Shown piece after piece: positions 1 to 10,481 of a stretch of DNA of 64,000 nt; positions within the stretch are counted from its first letter, which is position 1, and each line of letters begins with the position of its first letter. Below the pieces are notes generated by a model. The model was given only the letters and a program-made list of their open reading frames with translations. It was not told the DNA's origin and ran no database searches. The stretch comes from Asticcacaulis sp. AC402 (GTDB lineage: Bacteria; Pseudomonadota; Alphaproteobacteria; Caulobacterales; Caulobacteraceae). The DNA lies in assembly GCF_000495835.1 (NCBI RefSeq), contig NZ_AWGC01000015.1, forward strand, positions 1-64,000, given 5' to 3'. The position numbers and the translations under genes were made by a program.

Positions 1-790
1 GGGCGGCATAGGACAGGTTTTCCATCCGGCGCTTGGTGACCCCTTTGATCCTTTCCAGCGAACCCGTCGATTGCGACGCGATCAAACGGGCGATATTGAG
101 CGCTTCACGCGCCGGCAGTTCAAACTGTTGAACAATCTGCAGCGGGTAGTTCGCCTTTTGCATCCAGATCACGGCGAGGTTTCGCCAGGCGCCGCCAACG
201 GCGTGAAAGGTCTTTTGGTGGAAGCGTTCGCGATGTGGCTCCAGAACCTCGACGATCCTTTTGCGAGTATGTTCGATCAGGATCGGCGACGGCGCACCAA
301 GAGCAAAGGGCCCCAGCGGCAAGGTGATGCCCCGGAAGGCGTCCCCTCCCTCAAGCTCGATCAGTTCCAGCGACGACCCGCCGAGGTCGCCTACCACACC
401 CTTGGCATCGGCGTGGCCGCACAGGACGCCAAGGGCAGAATAGTGGGCTTCTTCAGCGCCGCTGAGAACACGAACATCGAAGCCGGTTTGTGTGCGGATG
501 GTTTCGACGAAGGCAGCGCCGTCGCTGGCGTCGCGAATAGCGGCTGTGGCGACGGTATGGACGTCCTTGAGCTGGTAGGAGTCAATAATGGCACGGAAAC
601 GGCGTAGGGCAATCAGCGTGTCGCGACTGCCATCGGGATGGAGCGTTCCTGTGGCCCCAAGGCTTCGGCCAAGGCCGGCGAGGACTTTTTCGTTATACAC
701 CGGCCAGATGGAGCGGCCTTCGATCCGGTAGGTAACGAGGCGGACGGAATTGGACCCGATGTCGATGACGGCCGTATTGTAGTTCGCCAA
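1..790 (-). CDS. ppx: Ppx/GppA family exopolyphosphatase, partial at its C-terminus
   Basis: The protein hydrolyses terminal phosphates of inorganic polyphosphate or guanosine pentaphosphate in the cytoplasm. The visible 263 residues carry the ASKHA-fold phosphate-1 motif IDIGSNSVRL close to the N-terminus, an EEAHYSALGV segment, and the phosphate-2 motif GDLGGSSLELIE. The reading frame runs off the left edge, so the C-terminus is missing. No ATG opens the frame after the upstream in-frame stop. The TTG at 788-790 is chosen because a GGGAG Shine-Dalgarno sits eight bases before it. The gene lies 84 bp downstream of ppk on the same strand, so polyphosphate synthesis and degradation are probably co-transcribed. 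Family assignment is secure; Ppx versus GppA is inferred from the ppk neighbour. Confidence 0.93.
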   Translation of the reverse strand, partial: MANYNTAVIDIGSNSVRLVTYRIEGRSIWPVYNEKVLAGLGRSLGATGTLHPDGSRDTLIALRRFRAIIDSYQLKDVHTVATAAIRDASDGAAFVETIRTQTGFDVRVLSGAEEAHYSALGVLCGHADAKGVVGDLGGSSLELIELEGGDAFRGITLPLGPFALGAPSPILIEHTRKRIVEVLEPHRERFHQKTFHAVGGAWRNLAVIWMQKANYPLQIVQQFELPAREALNIARLIASQSTGSLERIKGVTKRRMENLSYAA

Positions 791-874
791 GACGCGGTCT
801 CCCGTGCAGCACTCGCGCAGGCGCTATGGCGGTTTATCCAACACGGCGCAATAGGGAAGTGTTGTGAATCTGCC

Positions 875-3121
875 CTACTTGCGAACACCAACGTGATCAA
901 AGGCTTGGGGCAGGTCCTTGACCCTGCGGCCGCGGCCAGACAGGGACGGATGTGTCATGAAGTAGTCATGCATGGAAAAGGGCCGGTCAAGGTGGCTCGT
1001 AACGATTCGGTTATAGACCCCGTCCGCCCCCAACTGCCAGCTTTGGGCTTCGTCGTTCAAATTGGCGACCATGATCTGATCCAGCACCTGGCGGTGAACC
1101 GTCGGATTCTCGATCGGAATCAAGGTCTCGACCCGACGGTCGAGATTGCGACTCATCCAGTCGGCGGATGAGATGAATACGCGCGCCTGATCTGACGGCA
1201 TCGGCTTGCCATTGGCGAAGCAGACAATGCGTGAATGTTCCAGGAACCGGCCGACGATCGATTTGACGCGGATATTGTCCGACACCCCGGGGACGCCCGG
1301 CCGCAGGCAGCAGATGCCGCGGATAATCAGGTCAATCTGCACGCCGGCCTGGCTGGCGATGTACAGCTTCTTGATGATGGTGGAGTCGACCAGCGCGTTT
1401 AACTTGGCCCAGATCTGTGCCGGCTTGCCGGCGCAGGCGTTGGCGATTTCCTGATCTATCAGGTGGAGCAGGCCGGGCTTTAAAGTAATGGGTGAGAAGT
1501 AGAGCTTCTCCATCATTTCGGGCCGGGCGTAGCCGGTGATAAAGTTAAACACCCGCATGGCGTCGCGGCCCAGGTCGGCATTATCGGTGAACAGCGACAG
1601 GTCGGTATATACCTTGGCGGTGATCGGGTGGTAGTTTCCGGTGCCGAAATGGCAGTAGGTACGCAGCATTTCACCTTCGCGCCGGACCACGACCGACAGC
1701 TTGGCGTGGGTCTTGTACTCGACGAAGCCGTAGACGACGTGAACGCCGGCGCGTTCCATGGCCCGGGCCCACTTCAGATTGGCTTCTTCGTCGAAGCGCG
1801 CCTTGATCTCAACCAGGGCGGTAACGTTTTTGCCTTGCTCGGCGCCCTCGATCAGCGCGGCGACGATGGGGCTGTCCTTCGAAGTCCGGTACAGGGTCTG
1901 CTTTATGGCGATGACGTTGGGGTCGTGCGCCGCCTGGCGCAGGAATTGGACCACGGCGTCGAAGCTTTCGAACGGGTGGTGTACCAGGAAGTCCTTTTCG
2001 CGGATCGTGGTGAACATGTCGCCGCCATTGTCGCGAATGCGCTCGGGAAAGCGCGGTTCGAACGGGGCGAATTTCAAATCGTTGCGATCGCGAGGGATCA
2101 ACTGCGACAGTTCCGATTGGCCCAGAATGCCTTCGATCAGAACGACATGCTCCGGCCGGGCCCGAAGTTGCCCAATGATGAAGGTGCGCAGATCCTCGGG
2201 CATGGTAGCATCGATTTCGACACGGACCACGGAGCCGAGGCGGCGCTGTTTGATCAGGGCCTCAAACTCGCGGACCAGGTCTTCGGCTTCTTCTTCCAGT
2301 TCGATGTCGGAATCGCGCAGGATGCGGAACAGCCCGCGCGAGACAATATCGAATCCGGGAAAGATCTGGGGCAGGCAGAAAGAGACAAAATTCTCGAGAC
2401 TTATAAACTTGCGTTTGCCGCCGCGTGTGGCGGTCTCGATCTCCCAGAAGCGCTTTACCCCGGTTGGGATCGGCACCAGGGCATACATGGTGCGGTTGTC
2501 TTTGCGCCGGAGCAGCTTCAGGACGATCGAAAAGCCCAGGTTGGGAATAAAGGGAAAGGGATGGGCCGGGTCAATGGCCAGGGGCGTCAGAACCGGGAAG
2601 AGCTGGCTTTCGAACTGCTTTTCCAGCCAGGCACTATCTGTCTTCGACAGGTCTTTGGGGGACAGCAGACACAGGCCGGTGGCGGTCAACTCGGCGCGCA
2701 GCTTCAGCCATACGGCCTGCTGCTTGATCATCAACTGGCCGGCGGCGCGGTTAACAGCTTCGAGTTGTTCGGCTGGCGTGTGGCCGTCGGGACTGACGAC
2801 CCGGACGCCTTCGCGCACCTGACCCTGCAGGCCGGCGACACGCACCATGTAGAATTCGTCGAGATTGTTGGCCGAAATCGACAGGAAGCGCAGTCGTTCC
2901 AACAGGGGATGGCGGATGTTTTCGGCCTCTTCGATGACCCTCTGGTTGAAGGCCAGCCAGGAAAGCTCACGGTTGATGTAGTAGGCGCTGCCCAAGGGGG
3001 CATCCGTGTCCAGATTGATGACCGGTACTGTCTTGTTCGACGCAGGCATTGCGGCGGGCAAGGCCGCGGCAAGGGCAGCCGGTGCGTCGGTGGCGGAGTG
3101 GGCAGTCGAATCGTCGGACAT
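875..3121 (-). CDS. ppk: Polyphosphate kinase (PPK1)
   Basis: It catalyses reversible transfer of the ATP gamma-phosphate to polyphosphate. The protein is about 748 residues, in the range for PPK1. The N-terminal helical domain starts with [14 protein letters not shown], followed by [14 protein letters not shown]. The phospholipase-D-like catalytic part has a KTHAK motif near residue 472 whose His matches the autophosphorylated His435 of the E. coli enzyme, and a GTGNYHP motif soon after. The start at 3121 (MSDDSTAHS) is preferred over an upstream in-frame ATG at 3199, because the latter would overlap hdaA; no strong Shine-Dalgarno settles the point. It follows hdaA by about 58 bp and precedes ppx on the same strand. 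Confidence 0.96.
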   Translation of the reverse strand: MSDDSTAHSATDAPAALAAALPAAMPASNKTVPVINLDTDAPLGSAYYINRELSWLAFNQRVIEEAENIRHPLLERLRFLSISANNLDEFYMVRVAGLQGQVREGVRVVSPDGHTPAEQLEAVNRAAGQLMIKQQAVWLKLRAELTATGLCLLSPKDLSKTDSAWLEKQFESQLFPVLTPLAIDPAHPFPFIPNLGFSIVLKLLRRKDNRTMYALVPIPTGVKRFWEIETATRGGKRKFISLENFVSFCLPQIFPGFDIVSRGLFRILRDSDIELEEEAEDLVREFEALIKQRRLGSVVRVEIDATMPEDLRTFIIGQLRARPEHVVLIEGILGQSELSQLIPRDRNDLKFAPFEPRFPERIRDNGGDMFTTIREKDFLVHHPFESFDAVVQFLRQAAHDPNVIAIKQTLYRTSKDSPIVAALIEGAEQGKNVTALVEIKARFDEEANLKWARAMERAGVHVVYGFVEYKTHAKLSVVVRREGEMLRTYCHFGTGNYHPITAKVYTDLSLFTDNADLGRDAMRVFNFITGYARPEMMEKLYFSPITLKPGLLHLIDQEIANACAGKPAQIWAKLNALVDSTIIKKLYIASQAGVQIDLIIRGICCLRPGVPGVSDNIRVKSIVGRFLEHSRIVCFANGKPMPSDQARVFISSADWMSRNLDRRVETLIPIENPTVHRQVLDQIMVANLNDEAQSWQLGADGVYNRIVTSHLDRPFSMHDYFMTHPSLSGRGRRVKDLPQAFDHVGVRK

Positions 3122-3179
3122 GTCTGAGCTTTGCGATTTTTTGGAGATCCTAGCGCAATGCTGCGCAATGGCCAGTGAT

Positions 3180-3851
3180 TTAGATGTCCCCATCGTCAAA
3201 CAAGGTTTCGCTCTGTTCCAGGAAGTCCCGGATCAGCGCCTTGTTGAACGCGCGGCCATTGGCATAGTGTTCGAGGTCTGTGACAATTTTTTGTGCCGCC
3301 GGGACCGAACGCTCGGCGCGCGCCGACAGATATGCCAGTGTATCGTCGCTGGGGTGGATGAAACGCTCGGCGAACAGCTTCTTCAGCACGACCACTAAAA
3401 GGGCTTCATCGGGCTCCGGCAGCACGATCAGACGCATGGCACGCAGGCGCGAGCCCAGGTCGGGCAGGGTCGTCTGCCAGGTAATCGGTTGGACTTTTGT
3501 CGTCATGACGAGGTGATGGCCGGATTTTTCGACGTAGTTGCTGAGGTGGAAGAGGGCTTCCTCGCAAGCCTGGTCGGCATCGTCGACGACATAGTTGCCG
3601 CTCAGGCCGGCCAGATCCAGGTGCTGCGTGTCCTTCGGGTTCAGCAGGTGCGCGCCCGCTTGGGCGGCGTAGATGTGGCAGAGATGCGTCTTGCCACTGC
3701 CGGAGGCACCCTGCAGGATGAGGTGCGGGCTAATCCAGGCGTGCGGCGTCGTAAGGATATCGAGCACGCCCTGCAGGGCCGCATTGACGGCGAAGCTGTC
3801 GCGGCTGAAACGGTCGTAGCGTTCGAGGTCGAGTGGAAGTTGACGGGCCAT
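3180..3851 (-). CDS. hdaA: HdaA, DnaA-homologous regulator of replication initiation
   Basis: A 223-residue DnaA-like AAA+ protein. Residues 4-9 (QLPLDL) match the beta-clamp binding hexapeptide of Hda proteins. The Walker A motif is at about residues 48-55 (GASGSGKT), a VVDDAD Walker B-like segment follows, and an LGSRLRAM segment corresponds to the arginine-finger box. It lacks the DnaA DNA-binding domain IV. Known role of the family: with the sliding clamp it stimulates ATP hydrolysis by DnaA and so prevents over-initiation, as shown in Caulobacter. It is the first gene of the hdaA-ppk-ppx strand run and is divergent from aspS. Confidence 0.9.
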   Translation of the reverse strand: MARQLPLDLERYDRFSRDSFAVNAALQGVLDILTTPHAWISPHLILQGASGSGKTHLCHIYAAQAGAHLLNPKDTQHLDLAGLSGNYVVDDADQACEEALFHLSNYVEKSGHHLVMTTKVQPITWQTTLPDLGSRLRAMRLIVLPEPDEALLVVVLKKLFAERFIHPSDDTLAYLSARAERSVPAAQKIVTDLEHYANGRAFNKALIRDFLEQSETLFDDGDI

Positions 3852-4002
3852 GCCCGGAATCTAGGCCTTACTGTCGGCCATGACAATCGCTGCTGTGACG
3901 CGGCTTGTGGATGACTTCGTTTATAGCTTTCGACTTGACAATCGGAGCGCATCATGTGCCCTACGCGGCCTGATTTACAGGCTGATTTTGGGCTTTGCGA
4001 CC

Positions 4003-5799
4003 ATGCACATCTATCGATCCCACACCTGCGGCGCCCTGCGCCTGACCGACGCCGATTCCCAGGCGCGCCTGTCCGGGTGGATCCACCGCAAGCGCGACTT
4101 CGGTGGCCTGCTGTTCATCGACCTGCGCGACCATTACGGCATTACCCAACTGGTGTTCAATCCGTCGTCGCCGGGCTTTGCCAAGGTCGAACGTTTGCGC
4201 GCCGAGAGCGTGATCCGGGTCGACGGCAATGTCGTGGCGCGCGATCCCGAGACCTTCAACCCGAACCTGGATACGGGAGAGGTCGAGGTCCGTGTCACCG
4301 AAGTCGAGGTGCTGTCGGAAGCGGCTGAACTGCCCTTGCCGGTGTTCGGCGAGCCGGACTATCCGGAAGAGGTGCGTTTGAAGAACCGCTTCCTGGACCT
4401 GCGTCGTGAGACCCTGCACAAGAATATCGTCCTGCGCTCGAAGGTGATCCAGTCGATCCGCAACCGCATGGTTGGGCAGGGCTTTCTGGAATACCAGACC
4501 CCGATCCTGACAGCGTCTTCGCCGGAAGGCGCGCGCGACTTCCTTGTGCCGTCGCGGATGCACCCGGGCAAGTTCTATGCCCTGCCCCAGGCGCCGCAGC
4601 AGTTCAAGCAGTTGCTGATGGTGTCGGGCTTCGACCGCTACTTCCAGATCGCCCCCTGTTTCCGCGACGAAGACCTGCGGGCCGATCGTTCACTGGAATT
4701 CTACCAGCTCGACGTCGAGATGAGCTTTGTCACGCAAGAGGATGTTTTTGCTGCGATTGAGCCGGTAATGCATGGTCTGTTCACCGAGTTCGGCGACGGC
4801 AAGCGCGTCTCGTCCTATCCATTCCAGCGTATTCCGTACAGGGAGTCGATTGCCAAATACGGGTCCGACAAGCCGGACCTGCGCAACCCGATCGAGATGC
4901 AGGACGTGTCAGTGCATTTCGCCGGCTCTGGCTTCAAAGTGTTTGCCTCGATCCTGGAGCAGGACGGTACGGCCGTGTGGGCCATTCCGGCCAGGACCGG
5001 TGGTTCGCGTGCCTTCTGCGACAAGATGAATTCTTGGGCTCAGGGCGAGGGCCAAAAGGGCCTGGGCTACATCTTCTGGCGGACGCCAGAAGGCGTGGCT
5101 GAAGGTCTGGAAGCCGCCGGTCCGATCGCCAAGAACATCGGCGAAGAGCGTACCGAGGCCCTGCGTCAGCAGTTGGGCCTTGGTAATGGCGATGCCGCCT
5201 TCTTTGTTGCCGGCAAGGTCGACGAGTTCGTCAAATTCGCTGGCCTGGCGCGGACGAAGGTCGGGACCGATCTGGGTCTGGTGGATGAGGATCAGTTCCG
5301 TTTCTGCTGGATCGTCGACTTCCCGATGTTCGAGTGGAACGAGGAAGAGAAGAAGATCGACTTCTCGCACAATCCGTTCTCGATGCCGCAGGGCGAGATG
5401 GAGGCCTTGCTGACCAAGGACCCGCGCGAGATCCTGGCCTATCAGTACGACATCGTCTGCAATGGCTATGAGCTGTGTTCAGGTGCAATCCGGAACCACA
5501 AGCAGGAGATCATGCTGAAGGCCTTCGAGATCGCGGGCTACGGTCACGATGTGGTCGAGTCGCAGTTCGGCGGCATGCTGAATGCGTTCAAGTACGGCGC
5601 GCCGCCGCACGGCGGTCTGGCGCCGGGGATCGACCGGATCGTCATGCTCCTGGCTGGTCAGACGGCCATTCGTGAAGTCATTGCCTTTCCGTTGAACCAG
5701 CAGGGCCAGGACGTAATGATGAGCGCGCCGGCGGATGCGCTGGATAAGCAGTTGAAGGAATTGCACATCCGTACGGCACTGCCGATCAAGCTTGGTTAG
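4003..5799 (+). CDS. aspS: Aspartyl-tRNA synthetase
   Basis: Class II aminoacyl-tRNA synthetase that charges tRNA-Asp in the cytoplasm. The 598-residue length fits the bacterial type with a GAD insertion domain. The N-terminal OB-fold anticodon domain contains [12 protein letters not shown]. Class II motif 2 reads [10 protein letters not shown] and motif 3 [13 protein letters not shown]. The frame stays open upstream to 3880, but the ATG at 4003 ([10 protein letters not shown]) matches the usual N-terminus. Whether the enzyme is discriminating or also charges tRNA-Asn cannot be told by eye. The gene appears monocistronic. Confidence 0.97.
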   Translation: MHIYRSHTCGALRLTDADSQARLSGWIHRKRDFGGLLFIDLRDHYGITQLVFNPSSPGFAKVERLRAESVIRVDGNVVARDPETFNPNLDTGEVEVRVTEVEVLSEAAELPLPVFGEPDYPEEVRLKNRFLDLRRETLHKNIVLRSKVIQSIRNRMVGQGFLEYQTPILTASSPEGARDFLVPSRMHPGKFYALPQAPQQFKQLLMVSGFDRYFQIAPCFRDEDLRADRSLEFYQLDVEMSFVTQEDVFAAIEPVMHGLFTEFGDGKRVSSYPFQRIPYRESIAKYGSDKPDLRNPIEMQDVSVHFAGSGFKVFASILEQDGTAVWAIPARTGGSRAFCDKMNSWAQGEGQKGLGYIFWRTPEGVAEGLEAAGPIAKNIGEERTEALRQQLGLGNGDAAFFVAGKVDEFVKFAGLARTKVGTDLGLVDEDQFRFCWIVDFPMFEWNEEEKKIDFSHNPFSMPQGEMEALLTKDPREILAYQYDIVCNGYELCSGAIRNHKQEIMLKAFEIAGYGHDVVESQFGGMLNAFKYGAPPHGGLAPGIDRIVMLLAGQTAIREVIAFPLNQQGQDVMMSAPADALDKQLKELHIRTALPIKLG

Positions 5800-5803
5800 A
5801 TTA

Positions 5804-5820
5804 TGGGGGCGCGGACCCCA
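5804..5820 (+). terminator. Short GC hairpin after aspS
   Basis: TGGGG and CCCCA arms flank a short loop five bases after the aspS stop codon. No U-tract follows, so it is a weak terminator candidate or an mRNA 3'-end stabiliser. Confidence 0.35.
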
Positions 5821-5851
5821 AACCCCATTTGTTCACCGAGCTTAGTCAGCT

Positions 5852-5885
5852 GAAACGCTAATTCTTTAAAAAGTGTTAGCGTTTC
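5852..5885. promoter_or_regulatory. Inverted repeat upstream of the flagellin gene
   Basis: Perfect 10-bp arms, GAAACGCTAA at 5852-5861 and TTAGCGTTTC at 5876-5885, flank a 14-bp AT-rich spacer. The dyad centre is about 84 bp before the flagellin start codon. The geometry suits a dimeric regulator binding two major grooves, or an RNA hairpin in the leader. It does not match the Caulobacter FlbD ftr sequence as I know it, and no sigma-54 -24/-12 element was found nearby. Confidence 0.5.
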
Positions 5886-5951
5886 CCTGTCATACTGCCC
5901 GTCACCTCCGACAGAATGTCCGGGAGGCCTCTGGTTTGACGGTTTCGGAAG

Positions 5952-6776
5952 ATGAATTCCATCAACACCAATTTGGGCGCCATGGTGGCCCTCCAGAACC
6001 TGAATAAGATCACAGCGGACCTGCGCGTGACGCAGAACCGCATCTCGACAGGGCTCAAGGTTGCCAGCGCCAAGGATGACGGCGCCCTCTACGCCATAGC
6101 CCAGTCGCAACGCGCTCAGGTCAAGTCGCTCGACTCCGTCAAGATGTCTCTTTCGCGAACCTCATCGACCGTCGACGTTGCTATGATCGCCGGCGAGTCG
6201 ATCCAGGACATGCTGAGCGATCTCAAGGAAAAGGCCCTGGCGGCATCGGACACCTCGCTGGACACGACCGCACGCGATGCGCTTAAGGCTGATTTCGTTT
6301 CGATCCGCAACCAGATCACCAAGAGCCTGGCCAATGCCACCTTCAACGGCATCAACCTGCTCAATGGCTCCAGGACCTCAATTGGCGCTCTGGCCAATGC
6401 CCAGGGTAACAGTCAGCTGACGGTGATGGCCCAGAACCTGTCGCTGGGCGGCGGTATCATTACCCTGGGGGCGACGGCGGATTTCGCGACCGCGACCTCG
6501 GCGCAAAACCTGCTGTCGACCCTGGACGACTCGATCAGCAATGTCTCGGGTGCCCTGGCCAGGTTAGGTACCTCGTCCAAGGCGCTGGACCGGCACGCTA
6601 CCTTTATTGGCAAGCTCCAGGATTCGATGGAGGCCGGCGTCGGCAAGCTTGTTGATGCCGACATGCCCAGGGAAAGCACGCGCTTGCAGGCATTGCAGAT
6701 CAAACAGCAGCTGGCCATTCAGGCGTTGTCGATCGCCAACCAGTCGCAGTCCTATATGCTAAGTCTCTTCCGCTAG
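5952..6776 (+). CDS. Flagellin, Caulobacter-type short filament protein
   Basis: A 274-residue flagellin, the length of the Caulobacter FljJ-FljO proteins. The conserved N-terminal D0/D1 helix begins MNSINTNLGAMVALQNLN and continues through RISTGLKVASAKDDGA. The C-terminal D0 helix ends with SIANQSQSYMLSLFR. The variable central D2/D3 region is absent. It polymerises into the extracellular flagellar filament after export by the flagellar type III apparatus. No other flagellar gene, and neither flaF nor flbT, occurs in the window, so this is an isolated locus. The only Shine-Dalgarno-like GGAAG abuts the ATG directly, which is unusually close. A 10-bp dyad lies upstream and a strong terminator downstream. 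Confidence 0.95.
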   Translation: MNSINTNLGAMVALQNLNKITADLRVTQNRISTGLKVASAKDDGALYAIAQSQRAQVKSLDSVKMSLSRTSSTVDVAMIAGESIQDMLSDLKEKALAASDTSLDTTARDALKADFVSIRNQITKSLANATFNGINLLNGSRTSIGALANAQGNSQLTVMAQNLSLGGGIITLGATADFATATSAQNLLSTLDDSISNVSGALARLGTSSKALDRHATFIGKLQDSMEAGVGKLVDADMPRESTRLQALQIKQQLAIQALSIANQSQSYMLSLFR

Positions 6777-6940
6777 AGCGAGATGAGTTTTGAAGGAATC
6801 AAAACCCCGCTCCAGGCTTTTTTTCTTTGGCGCGCAATATTTCCGAAAAGTGCTGAACACATTGTCGGATTGCGCTTTGGGTTTTTGTTTTGTCGCGCAA
6901 CTTTTCCGAAAAGTGCTGAACACTTTATCGGATTGCGTTC
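6774..6940. repeat. Composite palindromic repeat, copy 1 (B-A-A arrangement)
   Basis: One copy of the B hairpin (GAGCGAGATGAGTTTTG paired with CAAAACCCCGCTC) is followed by two tandem A hairpins (CCGAAAAGTG paired with variants of CATTGTCGG or CACTTTATCGG inside GCGCAA...TTGCGC ends). It begins at the flagellin stop codon. The same modules occur at several other intergenic sites in the window. Confidence 0.8.
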
Positions 6941-6983
6941 TTTTTCGACGTCTCACGCCAAACCCGGTGACTCAGGTGCGAAG

Positions 6984-7009
6984 AAGCCCCGGTCTCACAC
7001 CGGGGCTTT
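6984..7009. terminator. Bidirectional rho-independent terminator
   Basis: A perfect stem of AAGCCCCGGT against ACCGGGGCTT with a 5-base loop is flanked by A-rich and T-rich sequence. It lies between the flagellin gene and the convergent pentapeptide-repeat gene and can serve both. Confidence 0.85.
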
Positions 7010-7045
7010 ATTACTGTCTTAGCTGTGTTCGGTCTTCGACAGAAA

Positions 7046-7537
7046 TTATTGATTGCACACCGGGACGCGGATTCCCGCCGGTGCCTGGGTGCTTTCGTCG
7101 CCGCAGGCGCTGTCAAACTGCGTCTGGGTCAAACCGGTGGCCGACGACATTTCGGCGCCTGAGAAGTTCACACCGCTCAGGTTGGCGCCGCGGAAATTGG
7201 CGTGCTCGAGATAAGCCCCGACGAAATTGGCATTGGTCATGTCCGCACCGGCAAAGCTGGCCCGGCCAAACAAGGCCGCCGAACCGTTGACGTCGCGCAG
7301 GTCGGCGCCGGAGAAGTTGCTGCCGTTGAAGATGCCGAGGCCGAGATCTGCCTGACGCAAACGCGCCCCGGCGAAATTCTTGTTCTTCAACGTGCGACCG
7401 ACGAGATCGGCCTGGAACAGGTTGCACTTGGGGCAATTGGCGCCATTCTGGGCTGCGCCGATCTGGGACGCATTCTGAGCCAGAGCCGGGGAGGCCAGCA
7501 GACCGAGGGCCAGGACTGCCAGGGTAATGCGTTTCAT
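7046..7537 (-). CDS. Secreted pentapeptide-repeat protein
   Basis: A 163-residue protein with a signal peptide (MKRITLAVLALGLLASPALA) and tandem pentapeptide repeats of the A(D/N)LXX type, for example GADLRDVNGS, GADMTNANF and GANLSGVNF, from about residue 35 to 140. Such repeats fold into a right-handed quadrilateral beta-helix. A CPKCN motif before the repeats and two further Cys near the C-terminus could form disulfides in the periplasm. The start at 7537 is chosen because the signal peptide begins there and a GAAGGTG Shine-Dalgarno precedes it. Function is unknown. Confidence 0.88.
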   Translation of the reverse strand: MKRITLAVLALGLLASPALAQNASQIGAAQNGANCPKCNLFQADLVGRTLKNKNFAGARLRQADLGLGIFNGSNFSGADLRDVNGSAALFGRASFAGADMTNANFVGAYLEHANFRGANLSGVNFSGAEMSSATGLTQTQFDSACGDESTQAPAGIRVPVCNQ

Positions 7538-7630
7538 TAGAGAACACCTTCGCTGATTGTGGCAATCACTCAGCAAACCCGGTGCCAGTTAACTAATCCT
7601 CCCCCGAAAGCGATGGAGGATAAACAGGAT

Positions 7631-10375
7631 TCACTCGTCTTCGTTAACCGCTTCGCGTTTGCGGGCAAACGGTACCACCACCAGATTGTCTGTTGCTGTG
7701 CCTCTGGCAAAACCCTTGGAGATCAGTTGCGACGCCGGCATCGCGCCTTCGGGTTCACGCGGTGCATCGCCATGCCCCAGACCATCGGCATTCAAGGCTT
7801 CCGGGTCTGCATTGCTCAGGTCGTCGCGGTCGAGATAGGAAATCGCCAACTCCCGAAAGATATAGTCCAGGATCGAAGTCGCCGACCGCACCCGGTCATT
7901 TCCCGTCACTGGCCCAGCCGGCTCGAAGCGGGTAAACACAAAGGCATCGACAAACTCATCCAGCGGCACGCCATACTGTAAACCGATCGATATCGCGATG
8001 GCGAAATTGTTCATCAATGACCGGAAGGCAGCGCCTTCCTTGTGCATGTCGATAAAAATCTCACCGAGCGAGCCGTCCTCATACTCGCCGGTATGGATGT
8101 AGACCTTATGCCCGCCAACCCCCGCCTTTTGGATATAGCCCTTGCGCCGGTCGGGCAGCTTGGTCCGCGACCGCTCGCGCTCAATGATCTTCTCTATGAT
8201 CCGGGACGACGCCGACGCCGATGTCGAAGCGGGCGCAGCCACCGCTTCATGCGCCCGTCTCGGTGCCTCGTCGTACAACGGGATGTCCAGTCTCAGATCG
8301 GCCGGCGGCTCGGCTCGGCTGATCGTGACCGCGCGCAGTTCCAGACCGGCCGCCAGGGCATAGAGCTTCATGACTTCGGTGGGTGTCTGATCCCACGCGA
8401 CGACCAGGCCGGCGGTCGACGGCGAATCGACAAAGGCCTCGCAGGCCTGTCGCAGGGCCAACTGAGCCTTCAGCCCGGGAGGGGCGATCAACCGCCATGC
8501 CGTCTCGTTCAAAACCTTAAGCGAATCCAGTTCGCGGTGCCCAAAAATATAGCCTTCAGCAACGCTTTGTTCGGCGGTAGAAAAACCCATGATATCCAGC
8601 AGGTTCAGATCCGAATTTGCCAGATCGCTTTCGCTCAGGCCCCAGATGTCGCGAATAAAGTTGACGTCGAGATGGCGCGTCGAAAACACTTCGCCGAGGC
8701 TCGATGCCGTCATTAGCGATTCCTGAAGCTGACTGATCTCAAACTCGCTCAGCCCCTTTGACTTCAGGGCGGTGGCATTGATGTGGGGCGCGTCGTAAAG
8801 GCTGCGATGGCCGAGCAGATGGCCGCGGACCTCGTCCCAGTCGGCCGCCAGGGTCTGCAAGCCCTTGATCACAGGCGCTTTCAAAACCGTGACGAAGGTG
8901 CCGTCATCGCCTTCCATGGCCCCGCGGACGTCACGGATCGCCTGATCACCCAGGGTGACGCCCAGGCGCAAAGCCAGGTCTTCATCGCAGAACAGGGCTG
9001 TCGACTGGGCATTACGCAGACCGGTCAGCTTGGCCAGCTTCAGTGCCGACTGGATCAACTCCAGGCTGCGGCCTTTCAGGTCGCCATGGCCTTTCAGCGC
9101 GGTAATCTGGTAGAGCTTGCCGCTCAGCCGGTCAATGAAGGCAGCCTTGTCGGCCTTGAAACCGTCGTGCGGCGAGAGTTTTTGCGCCAGGACGGCCGAC
9201 GTATGGACTGCCGCGGATTCCAGCAGGGCGAACAGGTGCGATGCGTAGTCGCCGGCGGCGGCATCGCTCAGGGAAATACCCAGTCCCATCAGGGCATCGG
9301 TCAAGCCCGCCAGGGTCAGGCCGACCGGACGTTCCGCATGAAGTTTAAGACAGTCGGCATAAGTTTCTGAAAATGCTACAGAAGCTTCGATATCCAATGC
9401 CCATGTCCACGCGGTGACCGCGTCCGCGAAGGCTTCCGTCTGGAAGACGCCGGCGTCATCGAAGAACCGGGCGACGTTGAGGGCGGCCTTTGGCGCCAGG
9501 TTCTGGCCTTCCAGAGCTTCGGCATCGCGCGGATCGAAAACCAGATGCAGGCCCGGTGTTTCCAGGGCGGTCTCTGCCAGCAGAACGGCCAAAGGATCGC
9601 CGGCGCTGATGGTATCGCGGGCAGCGACGACGGCGAGGTGGCGCGTTTTCGTGACGTCCGGCGAGGCCGGCAACCAGCCCGTGTTCCCGGTCTGGCTGAG
9701 CTGGATCTGGCGAGCGATCAGAGCGTCACCGGCACCCAGGCTGCGCGCACGCGCGGCGGCGCGGGCGAGAGCCGGATTGTGTTTCAAGGCGGCGGCGTGC
9801 TCACCCTCGCTGCGGGCGATGGCGCTGGAAATGTCATCCAGCGCCGCGGCCAACCGGTTCTGGGTGGCGTCGCGCAGCTTGTCGGCGCGGGCATCCACCA
9901 GTCGTCGCGTCAGGACTTGACGCCCGGCAGGGTCGTCGAGATAGAGCGGTGCCGCTTCTGTCGCCTGAGGCACGATATCGCCCGCTGTCGGGTGGATGCG
10001 GTGCCCGGAAGCAAGACCCATCGCCGGCGCGGCCAGACCGGCGAGAAGCGTGGCTTCCAGTGCTTCGGCGAACTCACTGGCTTCGGCGGGCGAGCCGAAG
10101 TGGCCCAAACGCAGGCCCCACTGCGACAGACGATGGGCGTAGTCGGCCATGGCGCCGCCGAAGGCGTCGCTGTCGGCATCTCCCGATCGTGTCCAGGTGC
10201 CCGATGGCAGGTCAGCCGCCAGCGAATCGGCCCAGTCCAGCCAGGCTTCTGCCTGGGCGGACGGCATGTTGCGCGGGCAGATGACCTCGGTAAAGGTGCC
10301 GGCGCGCTCGATAACGCGCGATTCCAGGTCACCAGGAGCAATCAGACGGCGTAGGGCAGGAGACAAAAAGGCCAT
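7631..10375 (-). CDS. Degenerate class II ribonucleotide reductase (NrdJ) relative with C-terminal TSCPD domain
   Basis: 914 residues. The C-terminal part (from about residue 750: [21 protein letters not shown], then [19 protein letters not shown]) matches the TSCPD domain found at the end of vitamin B12-dependent ribonucleotide reductases. The middle follows the NrdJ order in weakened form: segments such as [24 protein letters not shown] and [14 protein letters not shown] echo NrdJ barrel segments. No NPCxE-type active-site loop or C-terminal CxxC is visible, and the few Cys present are isolated. A catalytic role therefore looks excluded; a regulatory or structural role is inferred. Proteins labelled only 'TSCPD domain-containing' are known in Caulobacteraceae. 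A possible NrdR-box-like sequence lies upstream. No strong Shine-Dalgarno is visible. Confidence 0.8.
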   Translation of the reverse strand: MAFLSPALRRLIAPGDLESRVIERAGTFTEVICPRNMPSAQAEAWLDWADSLAADLPSGTWTRSGDADSDAFGGAMADYAHRLSQWGLRLGHFGSPAEASEFAEALEATLLAGLAAPAMGLASGHRIHPTAGDIVPQATEAAPLYLDDPAGRQVLTRRLVDARADKLRDATQNRLAAALDDISSAIARSEGEHAAALKHNPALARAAARARSLGAGDALIARQIQLSQTGNTGWLPASPDVTKTRHLAVVAARDTISAGDPLAVLLAETALETPGLHLVFDPRDAEALEGQNLAPKAALNVARFFDDAGVFQTEAFADAVTAWTWALDIEASVAFSETYADCLKLHAERPVGLTLAGLTDALMGLGISLSDAAAGDYASHLFALLESAAVHTSAVLAQKLSPHDGFKADKAAFIDRLSGKLYQITALKGHGDLKGRSLELIQSALKLAKLTGLRNAQSTALFCDEDLALRLGVTLGDQAIRDVRGAMEGDDGTFVTVLKAPVIKGLQTLAADWDEVRGHLLGHRSLYDAPHINATALKSKGLSEFEISQLQESLMTASSLGEVFSTRHLDVNFIRDIWGLSESDLANSDLNLLDIMGFSTAEQSVAEGYIFGHRELDSLKVLNETAWRLIAPPGLKAQLALRQACEAFVDSPSTAGLVVAWDQTPTEVMKLYALAAGLELRAVTISRAEPPADLRLDIPLYDEAPRRAHEAVAAPASTSASASSRIIEKIIERERSRTKLPDRRKGYIQKAGVGGHKVYIHTGEYEDGSLGEIFIDMHKEGAAFRSLMNNFAIAISIGLQYGVPLDEFVDAFVFTRFEPAGPVTGNDRVRSATSILDYIFRELAISYLDRDDLSNADPEALNADGLGHGDAPREPEGAMPASQLISKGFARGTATDNLVVVPFARKREAVNEDE

Positions 10376-10465
10376 GGCAGGGTCCGGAAAAACGCAGGGC
10401 TGTGGTTAACTGTATCGCGCAACAGGCGAGACATCAATAAATGTGGTAGGACTTTCAACAATCGT

Positions 10466-10481
10466 CCACAATATGTTGATG
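10466..10481. promoter_or_regulatory. Possible NrdR-box-like site upstream of the NrdJ relative
   Basis: CCACAATATGTTGATG resembles the NrdR consensus ACACwATATwTwGTGT in its left half and core. It lies about 90 bp before the NrdJ-like start, in a 312-bp gap (10376-10687) divergent from the NDUFA12 gene. The right half is imperfect and no second tandem box was found. Apart from this, nothing recognisable was seen in the gap. Confidence 0.3.

Noticed and set aside
1628-3127. Long open frame of 499 codons on the plus strand opposite ppk
   Set aside because: Its translation shows no domain pattern, and it is the complement of a well-conserved ppk frame; GC-rich codon bias leaves antisense frames open.
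3180-3851. Replication origin near the DnaA-related gene
   Set aside because: No cluster of DnaA boxes (TTATCCACA-like) was seen and HdaA genes are not origin-linked.
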